64,000 nucleotides of DNA. Origin: Hofstenia miamia (Eukaryota > Xenacoelomorpha > Acoela). The notes beneath the pieces are model-generated. The model did not search any database, was not told where the DNA came from, and worked only from the letters and a program-made list of their open reading frames with translations. The stretch's first letter is position 1, and each line of letters opens with the position of its first letter. The translations under genes were made by a program, and so were the position numbers. The stretch is from assembly GCA_004352715.1 (NCBI GenBank), contig SCFE01000056.1:1857304-1921303 (forward strand), read 5' to 3'. Below are positions 12,271-25,600 of this stretch, piece after piece.

Positions 12271-15200
12271 TTAATGATAGTAATATACTTTGCGATCTCC
12301 GATTTCTTGAACGGGTCGATGATTATCCAATAAATCCTCTCCTGGAAATTGACTGTTGTGTACAGTAAAAAACCGTTCGCCCTAAAGTTAAGTGCATTGT
12401 GAACAATTTCAAACTATGCACACACATTATTCTTCATATACATAAGGGATTTTCGCATTGAAATTTTCAATGACCGATTAGAAATATTCGATGTGAAAGC
12501 AATTCAAAAATGTTTCCCAGCTATAAAGTGTCTTAACTTTGATCCTTCAAATTATATTATCTAGGAATTCTCTTCTGTATCTTGAAATACAGTTAATGGT
12601 TTCTTATGTTTAGGCCTATGAATCTCCCAAACACTTTCATTTGTACTGGATATATCATTCTGGACACAAACGTTACCATTTCTAGTGTAGTGTATGACCA
12701 TCAGAGGGCACTGGGATAGTTTGTGTCTAATAATTCTAAAATACATGTATATTTTCAATTTTATGTTTCTGGCTATAAATAAAAGGTTCTATGCAAGAAA
12801 GGGTTAACTTTTTGTAATATTTTGACAGATTCTAAAGGACTTTAGCTCGTTAATAATCAATCAGCTTATTCACCATTGAAATGCCACTTCATATGTAGAA
12901 TATAAATATAACTACATTCATAGGACTATTGATCAATAAGTTATTACCAACTGTTCTTTTAAAAAATGCTCACTGAACTAGACTTACCTGGTCACGAGAA
13001 ATAGTGATTGGTTTCTTCATGATAGTCCATATTACATTTTCAGAACATGGAGGAGTAGTTAAAGATCCCTTGTTATTTTTCTGCATGAATATAAACGCAA
13101 TTGACTTACTTCTAAATCATATTGTTCCCCGTTAACTGTATGCTCGGAACCTTTGGTTTTAGGTGATCCCCAATGAAAATGTAGTTGAATTAAGTAGAAT
13201 TTCTCATTTGAGCACTCCCAATCTAATCCAGTTGTGTATCTGTGTTCGTTCTCAACAATCAGCTCAACTAAATATTAGAAAGTTACAGAATTTGTAGTCA
13301 GAGAATTTCTTGAGAAACACTTAGACTTTCATCTCAAAATTCGATAGTAAGTTGTTTCTAGACATGATGCTTTCAAGATTTAACATTAATGTTACTTCAA
13401 TTTATTTATCAACTTTTAATAATCATTGTGAGTTCGTTGCTTTGCTCTTGATATCTGGTTTTTAGAGGCATTAGAAAAATTCGATAGAACTAAAACTATT
13501 CAGAAATGAGAACGTTCATAAAAATATTATTTAAGATATTCTAAATTTTTGTTTTTTTTACAGTGATCCGTGCACAGCAGACATATTCTTCTTCATTAGA
13601 ACCCTGTTCTTGATCAAAATTTCGTTATAAATCTGAGAATTATTATAACCAGTCATGCTAATACTTTTCTGAATGTTGGTTAGCAATTAAATTTATGTCT
13701 AAATCGTGGAAGAAAATCCTTGAGGTTAATATGCTCCTTAACATAGAAAGAGTCATGAGCATCTGGAACATTTTCTATATGGTTCAAGATACTTTCAATG
13801 TCTGCATTAGGTTCTCCATACTAAGGCAGAATGTAATTTGATCAAATTCAAGGTCGTACCTTAATAAATACTGCAACAACCGCGATTTGTGATTCTCCAG
13901 TTGGAAGTTCTCGTTTATGAACAAAGTGTAGCTAAATTATAATAAAACTAACTGTTGGAAATATATTAAGATCATCATTGTATACTATAAATGTATGCAA
14001 TGCAAAATTTTTTAGGTTATTGAACTTAAAAATGAAATGCGCAGCAATTTTTTTTACAAAGTAGCATCGAAGCTGTCGAGATGCTTAAATAAAAACCTTC
14101 AATATATTAAGCATATAACTAAGTATTGCAAATTTAAAATTATAAAAGAATAATGAGCTACAAAGATGTAAATTTCCCCAAAATTTTTAGTCTTTATTTG
14201 TTCTATATTTTGAAAAATTTTAGTTGATTTTTTTCAATTTAATAATATGCTGGATAATACATCGTTGATTATGCATATTGCGTCTTTTCAACGGCAATAT
14301 TTATATATAAACAGATCATTTGTTCTTTAAGCGTCACGATATATTTTCAAAATCTAAAGAATAATTAACTTAAAGAATTACTTAAACTGCAATTTCATGC
14401 ACTATGTACGTGTAATAATATTTATGCTCATTTTTAATTCGTCATTATAATATTTGAAATCAGAAAAATTTACCGTACACGAAATTTTAGTTGTAAAATT
14501 TTGGTATATATTGAAATGTATTTTCTTAATAAAAAATTAAGTATTTAAGTATTGGATTGTATGGGCATAACATTTACTTTGCTATGCATGGAAATACCCT
14601 CTCTTATAGACCAGATTTGATACGATAAAATGAAAAAGTATTTTTTATCATCGAATTCGTATTTCTAATTGCTTTTTAAAAGAGATTGAAGTGGGGCAGG
14701 TCGACCCATTGGGCAGAGTGGGGTGGTGCAAGTCGGGGCGTGTGTGGGGCAAGATTGTTCTAAAGTGGGTACTCATGTGTCAAAAGTGGGGCAAAATACT
14801 TTTTATTTAAGAAAGATAGAAGTAAGAGATTGCAAATTTTGAAAAAATTAATTACCATGCATTTTAACTCTTGGTGAAATTTGATTCTGTTCAATGATAT
14901 CAGTAAGATTTTTTTGATCTGATTTGTAGTCAATAGGTTTTTCAATTACATTGGAAGGTTTGCAATTGTTATTGCATAAATGTATTACATAAAATATTAG
15001 GTTTTTAAAAGCATTATAGAGTTAAAATTAAATTTCATTTTGCGATTAATAATGTTATTAATATGCATTGGTATCACGTTTGTTATTAGATTCCTATTGG
15101 TAGTAATAGTAGATAGAAATGACATTTTAAAAATTGATTCTGTTTCTTGGAGGAAGCAAAGATTCAAATTATTTGAATAGTGGTGTGCCGTAGTGCAAAG

Positions 15201-18200
15201 AAAATTGTTAAAGAACAAATACGGTCAATAAAATATTTGGAGCAGAATTTTTTAGGAGGCCAATTTGGGGCGGTAGAATATAAAACATGGGCCAATGTGG
15301 GCAAATGCCAAGATGGGGAAATGACGGGCCGGGCAGTGCAGCTCATAAAAATCCGCCCCACTTCCATCTCGGCATTTTAACAGCACTTAAACTCATATCG
15401 AATAAACTAATTACAAATTAACCAGAGCATAAAGACGAATTTAAGTTCATTTTTAAACCCATTTTTGCGAAAACTGAGCAAAGGCAAGATTCGACTTTGC
15501 CTCATTCCATGATCATATCTGTTTTTACTTAAACTGCAATTTCATGCACTATGTACGTGTAATAATATTTATGCTCATTTTTAATTCGTCATTATTATAT
15601 TTGAAATCATAAAAATTTACAGTACACGAAATTTTAGTTGTAAAATTTTGGTATATATTGAAATTTATTTTCTTAATAAAAAATTAATTATTTAAGTATT
15701 GGATTGTATGGGCATAACATTTACTTTGCTATGCATGGAAATACCCTCTCTTATAGACCAGATTTGATACGATAAAATGAAAAAGTATTTTTTATCATCG
15801 AATTCGTATTTCTAATTGCTTTTTAAAAGAGATTGAAGTGGGGCAGGTCGACCCATTGGGCAGAGTGGGGTGGTGCAAGTCGGGGCGTGTGTGGGGCAAG
15901 ATTGTTCTAAAGTGGGTACTCATGTGTCAAAAGTGGGGCAAAATACTTTTTATTTAAGAAAGATAGAAGTAAGAGATTGCCAACTTTGAAACAATTAATT
16001 ACCATGCATTTTAACTCTTGGTGAAATTTGATTCTGTTCAATGATATCAGTAAGATTTTTTTGATCTGATTTGTAGTCAATAGGTTTTTCAATTACATTG
16101 GAAATAGTGCAATTATCCTTGCATAAATGTATTACATAAAATATTAGGTTTTTAAAAGCATTATAGAGTTAAAATTAAATTTCATTTTGCGATTAATAAT
16201 GTTATTAATATGCATTGGTATCACGTTTGTTATTAGATTCCTATTGGTAGTAATAGTAGATAGAAATGACATTTTAAAAATTGATTCTGTTTCTTGGAGG
16301 AAGCAAAGATTTAAATTATTTGAATAGTGGTGTGCCGTAGTGCAAAGAAAATTGTTAAAGAACAAATACGGTCAATAAAATATTTGGAGCAGAATTTTTT
16401 AGGAGGCCAATTTGGGGCGGTAGAATATAAAACATGGGCCAATGTGGGCAAATGCCAAGATGGGGAAATGACGGGCCGGGCAGTGCAGCTCATAAAAATC
16501 CGCCCCACTTCCATCTCGGCATTTTAACAGCACTTAAACTCATATCGAATAAACTAATTACAAATTAACCAGAGCATAAAGACGAATTTAAGTTCATTTT
16601 TAAACCCATTTTTGCGAAAACTGAGCAAAGGCAAGATTCGACTTTTTAAAAAATGATTCTGTTTCTTGGAGAAAGCAAAGATTTAAATTATTTGAATAGT
16701 GGTGTGCCGTAGTGCAAAGAAAATTGTTATAGAACAAATACGGGCCAATAAAATATTTGGAGCAGAATTTTTTAGGAGGCCAATTTGGGGCGGTAGAATA
16801 TAAAACATGGGCCAATGTGGGCAAATGCCAAGATGGGGAAATGACGGGCCGGGCAGTGCAGCTCATAAAAATCCGCCCCACTTCCATCTCGGCATTTTAA
16901 CAGCACTTAAACTCATATCGAATAAACTAATTACAAATTAACCAGAGCATAAAGACGAATTTAAGTTCATTTTTAAACCCATTTTTGCGAAAACTGAGCA
17001 AAGGCAAGATTCGACTTTGCCTCATTCCATGATCATATCTGTTTCAGCCTCCCTTGTAGGATTAGCTTAAAATGCTCTGTGTTTAATTTGAATTTGTTTT
17101 TGGTCAAAAATTAAAAAAATCAAAAATGTTGATTTCCGGAACTCATGTCAACAATGTTTTAAGATTTTAATAGACACTTCCTATATTGTTTATTTTTGAA
17201 ATGTTCTTAGATTAAAAAATTATAAATAAATACATAAATATAATTATAAATAATATTGTTTACGAACAAATGGAACTAAGACACACAACAAATACATATG
17301 TCTTTCATCAGAGTTTGAAGTGAGATTAAAATTTAATGTGACCCATTTCACAAATTTGCTCATTGACTCAAGAGCTTGTTATCTATGTGAACACATAGGC
17401 AACAAAAAATTGTTTTAGAGAAAATATACATGTGATGAGCGGATTAGAGCAGAAAAGTAAGAAAGATTATTTAATAATCCTTTCTAAGTAGTAAAAATTT
17501 ATTCTTAGCTTATAAATGAGATGCAATGAATTGTAGTTTTAACAAAGGATTTACAAGGAGGTTTATCTATATTTTTAACAACCTCTTTCTTCATTTGCTC
17601 AATTCAGTTTTACCACGTTTTAAACGATGTGCAATGTTTCATTTTTCAAGCCAATTTTTCATATTATTATTTATTTTTGACACTCTTGCAGATGAAATAT
17701 ATACTAAATACCAGCTACTAATTTATACAAACCAGAATTTTGCTGCCAATGTAAGGTAAACTAGCCTATCACATTAATAGACGATTATAAAACATTGAAA
17801 TATGCAGTTTTTCAATTACAAAATGTGAACAGAAACCTTAAAATCTAGTGATAACTAAGTGAAAGCAGACTATTTGAAATTATCATTCACTATATTAAAG
17901 GAAGGAAAAACCTACTTGAATGCCCTGTGTTTTCTTCAATTCCATCGTCAACATCAGACCCCCAATGAAAACGTATTCTGCATTCAGGAGTATGTCTGTC
18001 TACAGCAGATGTATCAATGTTAATTGGAGATTGATGCGTAGTATCACCGCATAGTTCAACATGATCCTTCCAATGATACGGTCCTAAATATTTTACTTAG
18101 ATTTATCCAATTATATTACACAAACCGTCTTTTCCTGAGTATGCGAAGTTCCAACCACTCGATTTAGCCTCCGACTGCGGAGTTATCACAAAAATAAGAA

Positions 18201-18222
18201 ATGTAGTAAACAGAAACGTCAT
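12271..18222 (-). CDS. Secreted alpha-carbonic anhydrase, copy 2 (CA2), exons present but rearranged
   Basis: Recognised exons: 1 at 18222-18126 (signal peptide [16 protein letters not shown]), 2 at 18083-17916, 3 at 13267-13110, 4 at 13931-13860, 5a at 13820-13689, 5b at 13068-12988, 6 at 12381-12271. Sequence, splice phases and two tiny introns (42 and 39 nt) match CA1. Zinc ligands (HFHWG, LHFVH) and SLTTPPC are intact, and no stop interrupts an exon. However exon 5 is cut after RHKF, four residues are missing, and a block of about 610 bp holding exon 3 plus flanking intron lies in the cut. As assembled, the exons cannot be spliced into the family order. Either the assembly is wrong here or the gene was recently broken; clean exons favour a recent or artefactual cause. 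The region between exons 4 and 2 holds the large repeat array. The intended product is a secreted CO2 hydratase like CA1. Confidence 0.85.
14378..17044. repeat. Tandem array with 1,147-bp unit, about 2.3 copies
   Basis: Unit 1 (14378-15524) and unit 2 (15525-16645) are nearly identical at an offset of 1,147 bp. A third, 399-bp partial copy (16646-17044) joins in at the unit position that reads TTAAAAATTGATTCTG. The units carry GC-rich, GGGGC-rich segments unlike the AT-rich surroundings. The reading frames in them repeat with the unit on both strands and are not genes. The array lies between CA2 exons 4 and 2. Confidence 0.95.
14682..15370. mobile_element. Inverted-repeat element nested in the 1,147-bp unit
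   Basis: GAGATTGAAGTGGGGCAGG at 14682-14700 is mirrored by CCGCCCCACTTCCATCTC at 15353-15370, with TTTTAA-like words just outside both ends. A second copy lies at the +1,147 position (about 15829-16517), and the partial third unit keeps only the right end (to about 16890). It has no transposase, so it reads as a non-autonomous DNA element that was amplified together with the tandem unit. Confidence 0.5.
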
Positions 18223-21200
18223 AATAACAAGTTCTAAAACGAAATACCTTGCTATAAATATGCACAATTAATATTTGAATGACAAAAAATTTTAAAATTA
18301 AAGATTTTTTAAAATATAATCATATACACAACCAATCTTTTTCAATGAATTCAATTTCTTGGAGTTATTGTAGTGGAATGCTTCTTCGATCTATTGCAAT
18401 CTATTTTCAGAATTTAATAAATATTGTAAGCTTCACCGCTAAAATTCATGTTAAAATAATGCTTAATTAATCAAGTAATTATATAATTATAATCACTGTA
18501 CGTCATTGATACACATTATTTAAATACACTGTTGTATTTTAGATATATTTTTACATCCACATAAGAGTACAAATTTGTTAATTGGAAGTGACCAAAAATT
18601 AACCCATAGTAATAATTCCCTGAGGCTTTTCTACAGATCTTAGCAGGGTCTTCATAAAAGCTTATATATCAAAAACTTATCAAAATATCTAAAATCTGAA
18701 ACAACCGCAGCATAGACAATTGTGTCTTCTTTTCATTTCAACTTTAATCTGCGCCCGGTCACAAACCCGTATTCTACTTACACTAAGCAAAATTGTTAAG
18801 GTCCCAACAATGGACTTTAGACTGCTTTATTAACTGTATGCTATTTATGAAAGAATTTGAATGTTTTTTTATAAGAATCGGTTTTTCTTGAAAATAGGAT
18901 TTTCACGTATTTCGGGCACAAGAATAATATTTTCCCCATATTTTGCCGTAAAATAGGAAGCCGATTACCTATAAATTTGTCAATGTCTAACGATCCCCAA
19001 ATTTTTTAATGATGTTGAAGAAAATTGTTTGAAAATGTAGATTGAATACCAATAAATGCAATGTTCAGTTTAAGTTTAGACCGAAATCAATTTATTCAAT
19101 GTGTTAAATCATTATTTGAACATTAGGTTTGAGGATATCTTTGGTATTTCAAAATGCAAAAAAGATTAGTAAAGGCAGACATTACTGTGGAATATAACGA
19201 AGGAAATAATGGGGAAACTGATAAACATAGGAAGATAAGTATAACGAATAGTAAAAACTAACAAAAAGGACAAAATACAGACGAATTGAGGTTTGTTGAA
19301 GTTGAATAGTGACAATTGTAATAGTAGGAACAATGGAAGCAGTAAACAGGAATCATAAAAAAGTATTTGAAGAGTTAGGTTAAGGAAGATCTTAAGTTAC
19401 TATACAATACAATAATTGCCAACAGAAAATTTTTTAACGAATATATAAAGTTTTGTTAGAGAAATATTTTTTCAAAAAACATCAAATATTCCAATGTAAT
19501 GAGGCATTTGTGTTATAAAAAACGTTGGTAAATTAGCTTTGCTGTGACTTAAAAAGTTTTGCTAGGACTCTTACTGAGACAAGATATTGAATTGCCTTAC
19601 ATGAATAAGAGTTTTTTTGGAAAATATTTGCTATCACTCATGCTTTCTCTAAATTTTTAAGAAAATTATTTTTCATACTTTATTAAATGCCACTGTCCAA
19701 TTTGTAAGCTACCACAAACAATAATATCTCTGTAAAAACAATTTCTCTTATCTGTGTATTTTTCTTCAGGTTCATATTCAACATTATTTCTAATAAATTC
19801 TCATAATACTACGCTTTATTAGCAATCTATAAACTACAAAACAAAATAACGAAATAATATTATCACTTGCAACAGTTGAGTTACTCTTTTTAACCTACAT
19901 GAATAACCTACATGAGAATAATTTCATAGAAGTAATATTTAATTTCTAATTGTAAGTTTTTATTCGAATGCAAACCACTAGAGCTTAAAATAATATTTAT
20001 GTTGTAAATTCAATAAGCTAAATAATATAATTTTTTATATCTATGGCTTCAACTACCGTTTTATAGTTTTACGCATGTGGCATGGCAATTTAGATTCCTC
20101 TTTTGTAAATCACATGACTGATATTTATTGAATTATAGGGTCATAAATTTCCTTAAAATTCGGTTTCAAGTAGTTTTTTATGTATGTAATAAACATATAT
20201 CCTCACGTAATAGCGAAAAGCCAGATTTGTTCAAACTAGTAGCTCTAAGTAATTACACGGTCTATTCATTTCTGCGTTACGTGCATTTTTTCAAGAACAG
20301 TTTTCGCTTTTACGAGAAGTTTTACCTTAAGAGACTAGATGTGGACACTAACTGAAAGAATTAATAATTACCCTTTTATATACACGGATGTAGGTACGTG
20401 TACACATTTACGTGAACTTTGCTATCAGTATACAATGAATTTCCTGTAAAAGGATGTCGACTTTTGGTGCAGTGTTCGTAAAATACAAACAATTCAATAA
20501 CCCGATCTCAACTGTTCTATACAAGAATATAGAAGTAAATGAAAAATCTACATTTGTACAACAATCGCAGTTGCTAAAAATAAACCTCATATACCTAAAC
20601 TTTACTCCTATGATTTTTATGATTTGGAGGGGATCTTATAAACAATTCCTTGCAGAAAAACTGGAAAACCGTAGCGTTATCATGAACATGTTGGTACCCT
20701 AAATATGCTTAAATATTTAGCAAGTTGTTGAAATTTGGAGACCCATGTATGAAGTAATATACGTACACGAATATTAAATAATTATCTTAAACCAACAATT
20801 AGTATTCACAATTATAGTAATTGATGTTATTAAAATACATTTTGTGTTTGTTGTGCTTGAGTCTGAAATACTGATTATATTTTATCGCAAAGCTAAAAAT
20901 CCACTATGACAAGTGATTCTTATGGGGATGGATTTAACGAAGCCATATATACAGAAATTCCAAAATTCTATTTACACATAAGTAATAATTCCTTAATAAA
21001 TATGTATATCGTTGAAAACGTCACAGATTTAGCGAATATTAACGCTTTTTCCTTTGTAAAAAAGGACAAAACAGAAATTCTTTAGATTTTGGTTGATCTC
21101 AAATGAAAAATTATTGGTAGAATTCATTTTAATTTATTGTGCATAAGGCCAATAACTTGTACTGAATGTAATGTGTATACGACTATAGAAAAGACAAAGA

Positions 21201-22434
21201 TATTGCTTCTAAAATGTTAATGGATTTAATTATTTTGCTACAGTATTGTCAACAAAGGAAAAAATAGGCTTATTTGTGAGAATGGTCATCATAACAGTTT
21301 TGTTGCAAGCCTTGATGCAAGATTGGCCTTACCGTAATTGATATACCTTTCAATAACTTTTCAAAGCAAATATAGATAAAAAGTGCCAATGAACAATTAC
21401 AAATGTGCAGGCAAAGCAGTGAGTTTGCTTCTTACTTCTACAATTTTTTGTGTATTATAGTGCATGTTCAATTGCCTAATAATTTTGTTCACTTTTCATC
21501 ATAATCCAACTAATAAAGGCTACCTTTGTAAACTAAATTCTATGCATTTTAGACAATAAGCCTATATTTTTTGGATTAACTCAAAACAAGGAGGAATAAC
21601 AAGCTGTTTGAGAGATAGAAACCTCGGTTGATCACACAACCATGAATAAATGGTTCTTTTGAAATTTTGGATACTCTAGTAGAAATTAACTGAACTATGG
21701 AGTGCGAAATTGTTCCAGTCATAATTAAAATATATATACATAGGATTGTTTTTTTTCGCATAGCATTCCAACACTAACTTTTTGATTTCATTGTGATCGT
21801 TCTCAAAATAGTAAATTTTAGCAATAAATCAACATAATTCTGCATACTTATTTTTAAATTATAATTGTGGTATTCAAAATTTAGTTTTTAACCATTAATT
21901 TGCATCAACTTCAAAATGAAATAATGGTATAGGTAAGGTCGTCTTCATTTAAAAAACTTACCAACTTTTAAAATATATTGAAAAATCCTTAGAAAAATCA
22001 CTTTGTTTACAAAAGTCCTGCGAGATCAGATGGATTTTGGTGCCAAACAGTAAATTTTGTCGGCCATGGGTAGAACTGGCTAGTAAAATCTTTTGACCCC
22101 ACTTGAGCTGCACTACATTTGCTTGACCCGACAATCCCAACTACTGAAAGATCTCAGTAAATAATTTTAAAGTATGGTGGTAAAATAGTTGAAGGATGGC
22201 TTGGTGCTTAAGTTTGGATTTTACAGATTTTGTATGACAAAAAATTTACTGGAGGAAAAATTTTAATAAATATTTTTTCTTAAATTGCATGTTGACAAAG
22301 CACATATTTACCCTACACGACCCACATTGCAGGTCGAGCCAACCCGCGCTTCCATCGATTCTGTTAGATAGATACCAAGCGAAAAAACATCAATCAAGTA
22401 ACCTTAACTTCGCATCTCCAGAAAATCAGCGCAC
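18223..22434. other. Gene-free stretch upstream of CA2
   Basis: This must include the CA2 promoter, but no site is certain. About 19150-19400 is purine-rich, similar in character to 7210-7700. Frames of 60-82 codons (18279-18470, 20128-20355, 20454-20702, 21958-22140) show no recognisable domain. Confidence 0.45.
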
Positions 22435-22438
22435 TTAA

Positions 22439-22682
22439 CCCTATATGGACCAAATGCATTCCTCAGCGACATTAGAAAAACATTGATGTTATAAATATAA
22501 TCAGAATGTTTTTTTCACATGTGGTTATTAAATGAACGGGACACAACCATGGCTACATAAGACAAGTGCAGTTACTCGCATTGTTTCGTCCAAACTCTTG
22601 TCACGTGGTCTACTTCTCAGATGTAAACAAATTTTAATGGGTGCATAAAAACCAGATGCAAAATAAATTGGTCCCTATAGGG
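22439..22682. mobile_element. piggyBac-type MITE with TTAA target duplication
   Basis: A 244-bp segment flanked by TTAA at 22435-22438 and 22683-22686. The left end is CCCTATATGGACCAA; the reverse complement of the right end is CCCTATAGGGACCAA, so 14 of 15 terminal bases match. There is no reading frame inside. CCC-starting inverted repeats with TTAA duplication are the defining signature of piggyBac-mobilised elements. Confidence 0.8.
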
Positions 22683-22686
22683 TTAA

Positions 22687-25600
22687 GGTGAACTCATGGA
22701 AAACATTTTTGTTTTTAAAGTAATTTTTAATACCAATTATTTGCCCTGGCTCTGAAAAAGATATTTGGTATTAATCTGCAATGCTTAACTGAAAATGCAA
22801 AGCACATGGTAAATATTTACCCACAAATTTAAATTTTAACAAAAACCAGTATTTATTTAAAAAACGATGGATGTAATATAAGTTGGGAATAAATACTTTT
22901 TTGAAGCGAATTCTTAAAAATAATATTACGAATGATGGTCTGGAACAATTTTTGGAAGCAATGAAGTTCAAACACATTTTATTCATGAAACACATTTTGT
23001 GCTTTTAGCAGCAATATAAATTCTAACCTGTAATTTATTGCAGCATTCCTTCACATTGCTGCACGCGATAATTTCATTAAGAGCAACTCATAAAAACAAG
23101 ATTTATCTGACTTGAAACATCTGTGAAGTAGTAATTGCTTTAATGATGCAATATACATGTCAATGGATGCATGGAATTTTCTCAAAATCCGAAATAGTCT
23201 AGAATGTTCAATAGTCTTAATGCTGTGTTAAACCACTTCTTCTGCAGAAAAAATAATGATTTAAGGGGTCTGAACAATATTTTGCGTCTTCAAATCACCT
23301 TTCGGTCAGTTATTATATGTTTTCACCGGGGAAAACATTTTAGTTTCAAAAATCTCAACTTCCGGATGGTGTATAGTGCTTGCCATAAAATATTCAAAAC
23401 AAATAATAAATGAAAAATAAAAGATTACAGATTTATTGTATTTAATAAAGAATAGTTTTGTTAGCTCTAGCATGTAAATCCAATGATAAGATTTTTCTAA
23501 ACATTGCAAAATTTACTTGTATGCATCATAATATCACAAAGTGGCCCCTGTAAAATGCAATTTACAGCCTTTCATCAATGGTTATGCGGGAGCAGATTTC
23601 TATTGGTTACACTCTCATTTAATTCTAAAGGATTTAGTCTCAAACCCATGCCATTCCAGGCGAACAGTATATTCTGATCTCATGTGGATCAAAATTCGGA
23701 ACAAATATGAGTAAAATTCTGTTATCCGTAGCCTGAGTTTCTTCATTACTGAACCCAGGTCCATGATAGTCCCAGTCGTACTGAAATATTTTCTTCCAGA
23801 TACCAGTCTCATGGTAATGAAGCCAATAAATCCCATGGAACTGGATGGATTCCAAGAAAACTAATTTGCTAGAGCCAAAAATTGGCTACTTGCTTATCAC
23901 TCACTAAATCAATCTTTCAATTCAATATAACCTATCATTTATGCTTGACAATTATTCCATTCAAAAATTGTCATTTATGACTATTTCAGTTACGCTGTAC
24001 TTGGCATTCACCCTATTGCACAAATAGGGCAGTTATTGGAGGGAATGTTTTGAAAATAGGAGCCAGAGAATTCCACATTCAGTAGCCAGCTGCAATTTCC
24101 AACGGTGTAATATGCTGAAGCAGGGTTGTTCTCGAGGGAGTGCTTAGGAGGGGGGGGTAGCCCAGCTTGTTAAATTTGAGTTGGGGCCCAGCCCCACTTG
24201 TTAAGGTTATATTATGGTTTGTGATGTTGTATTTTAATTGTTGAATAACAAAATTTGGTCAAAATATAACGGCGGGATGAGTCAAATTACTTCAAATTTT
24301 TCAGAATGCTTCTAATATTATATAGGTAGAAGTCAGGAGAGCACAGATATGTCAAGATTTTCAAAAATATATAATTTAAGCATTTAGCAAATAGGGTTAA
24401 CGAAAATCCCACTAATATGCAAGCAACTTGAATGCACTTAGGAAATTCAAATGTTCGCTATTTCATTATAATTCCAGACTTTCATGCTCAAACGTCCTGC
24501 AACTAAGAAACAACAACACTAGTATTGTACATATTCTTGTTTATTCTTAAAGGCTTAATATACCTTTGCAATAATGTACGGAAATTTTAGCTTTGGAAGA
24601 GAGGCAAAAAAGTACACCAATTCTGCAATGAATGCGAAAATTGATCATAATTGCACAAATAGCGTAATGGCAAAATTGTAAAGTAGTTGTTCAAATATGA
24701 TCAAAGCATAACATAGGAAATAAACATTTTGATTAGGGTGGAGCTAAGTGATGCTAAGATCATTCGCGTACGTTGCTTGCAACTAAGTTTAACCGGAACA
24801 CATCAGTTCGTATATACTTAGTTACACGCCTCTCGTTATTATATCTTACAGAGGTAGAAAGATTGATAAATTTGCACCTTTGAAACTCAAATTTAGTCTA
24901 ATGAAAATCCAATAATTCATATTTATTTTTACAATGATGGACAATAATACACAATGTGTGTGTTAAGACATCTTGCATTTGTTGTCAATATGAATTATGC
25001 ATAAGTCAGCAGAATTAATGCACAACGATTATCTAAACACTGCGAATTGGAATATTAATGATCTTATTCGATAACGCTGTGCTACATAAAATTTAGGTGA
25101 CTGACTTTTTTCACTGTTTATTTCAGTCAATTTTGGGAAGAGAATAATGAATTTGACTACCATTATACGCACAAAACCATTCTTTTTGAGTAATTTGTAT
25201 TCTAAGTTGGTGAAATCCTGCATAGCACTGCTTTGTTGAGCTGTCTACGAATATATGCGGCATTGGGACATTGAAGTTAAGCATTACTTGCTACTTATTT
25301 TCAACAATAATTCAAATACTGTGCCTATGACAACATTATTCATTCTTTCTCTGCAAACATCATGGCTTCTTATAAATCCAATACCTGCGTGAAATCTTTC
25401 TGTTACATGTTTAAATATTATATTCTGAAAAATCAAACCTTTATAAATATAGGCTCGATGCAAAAAATATTCTGAAGCATATGAAATATTTTTACAAATT
25501 TAGCATTTATCAGGATATTGAATCTTGACACCTAAACAATATATTCTTGGCTATTTGAAGATCAACAGACTTTGGCATTTGCTATTTTCAGGTTTGGCCT

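Noticed and set aside
14760-16887. Repeated 61-95 codon frames on both strands
   Set aside because: They recur with the 1,147-bp tandem unit, overlap each other in antisense and show no domain.
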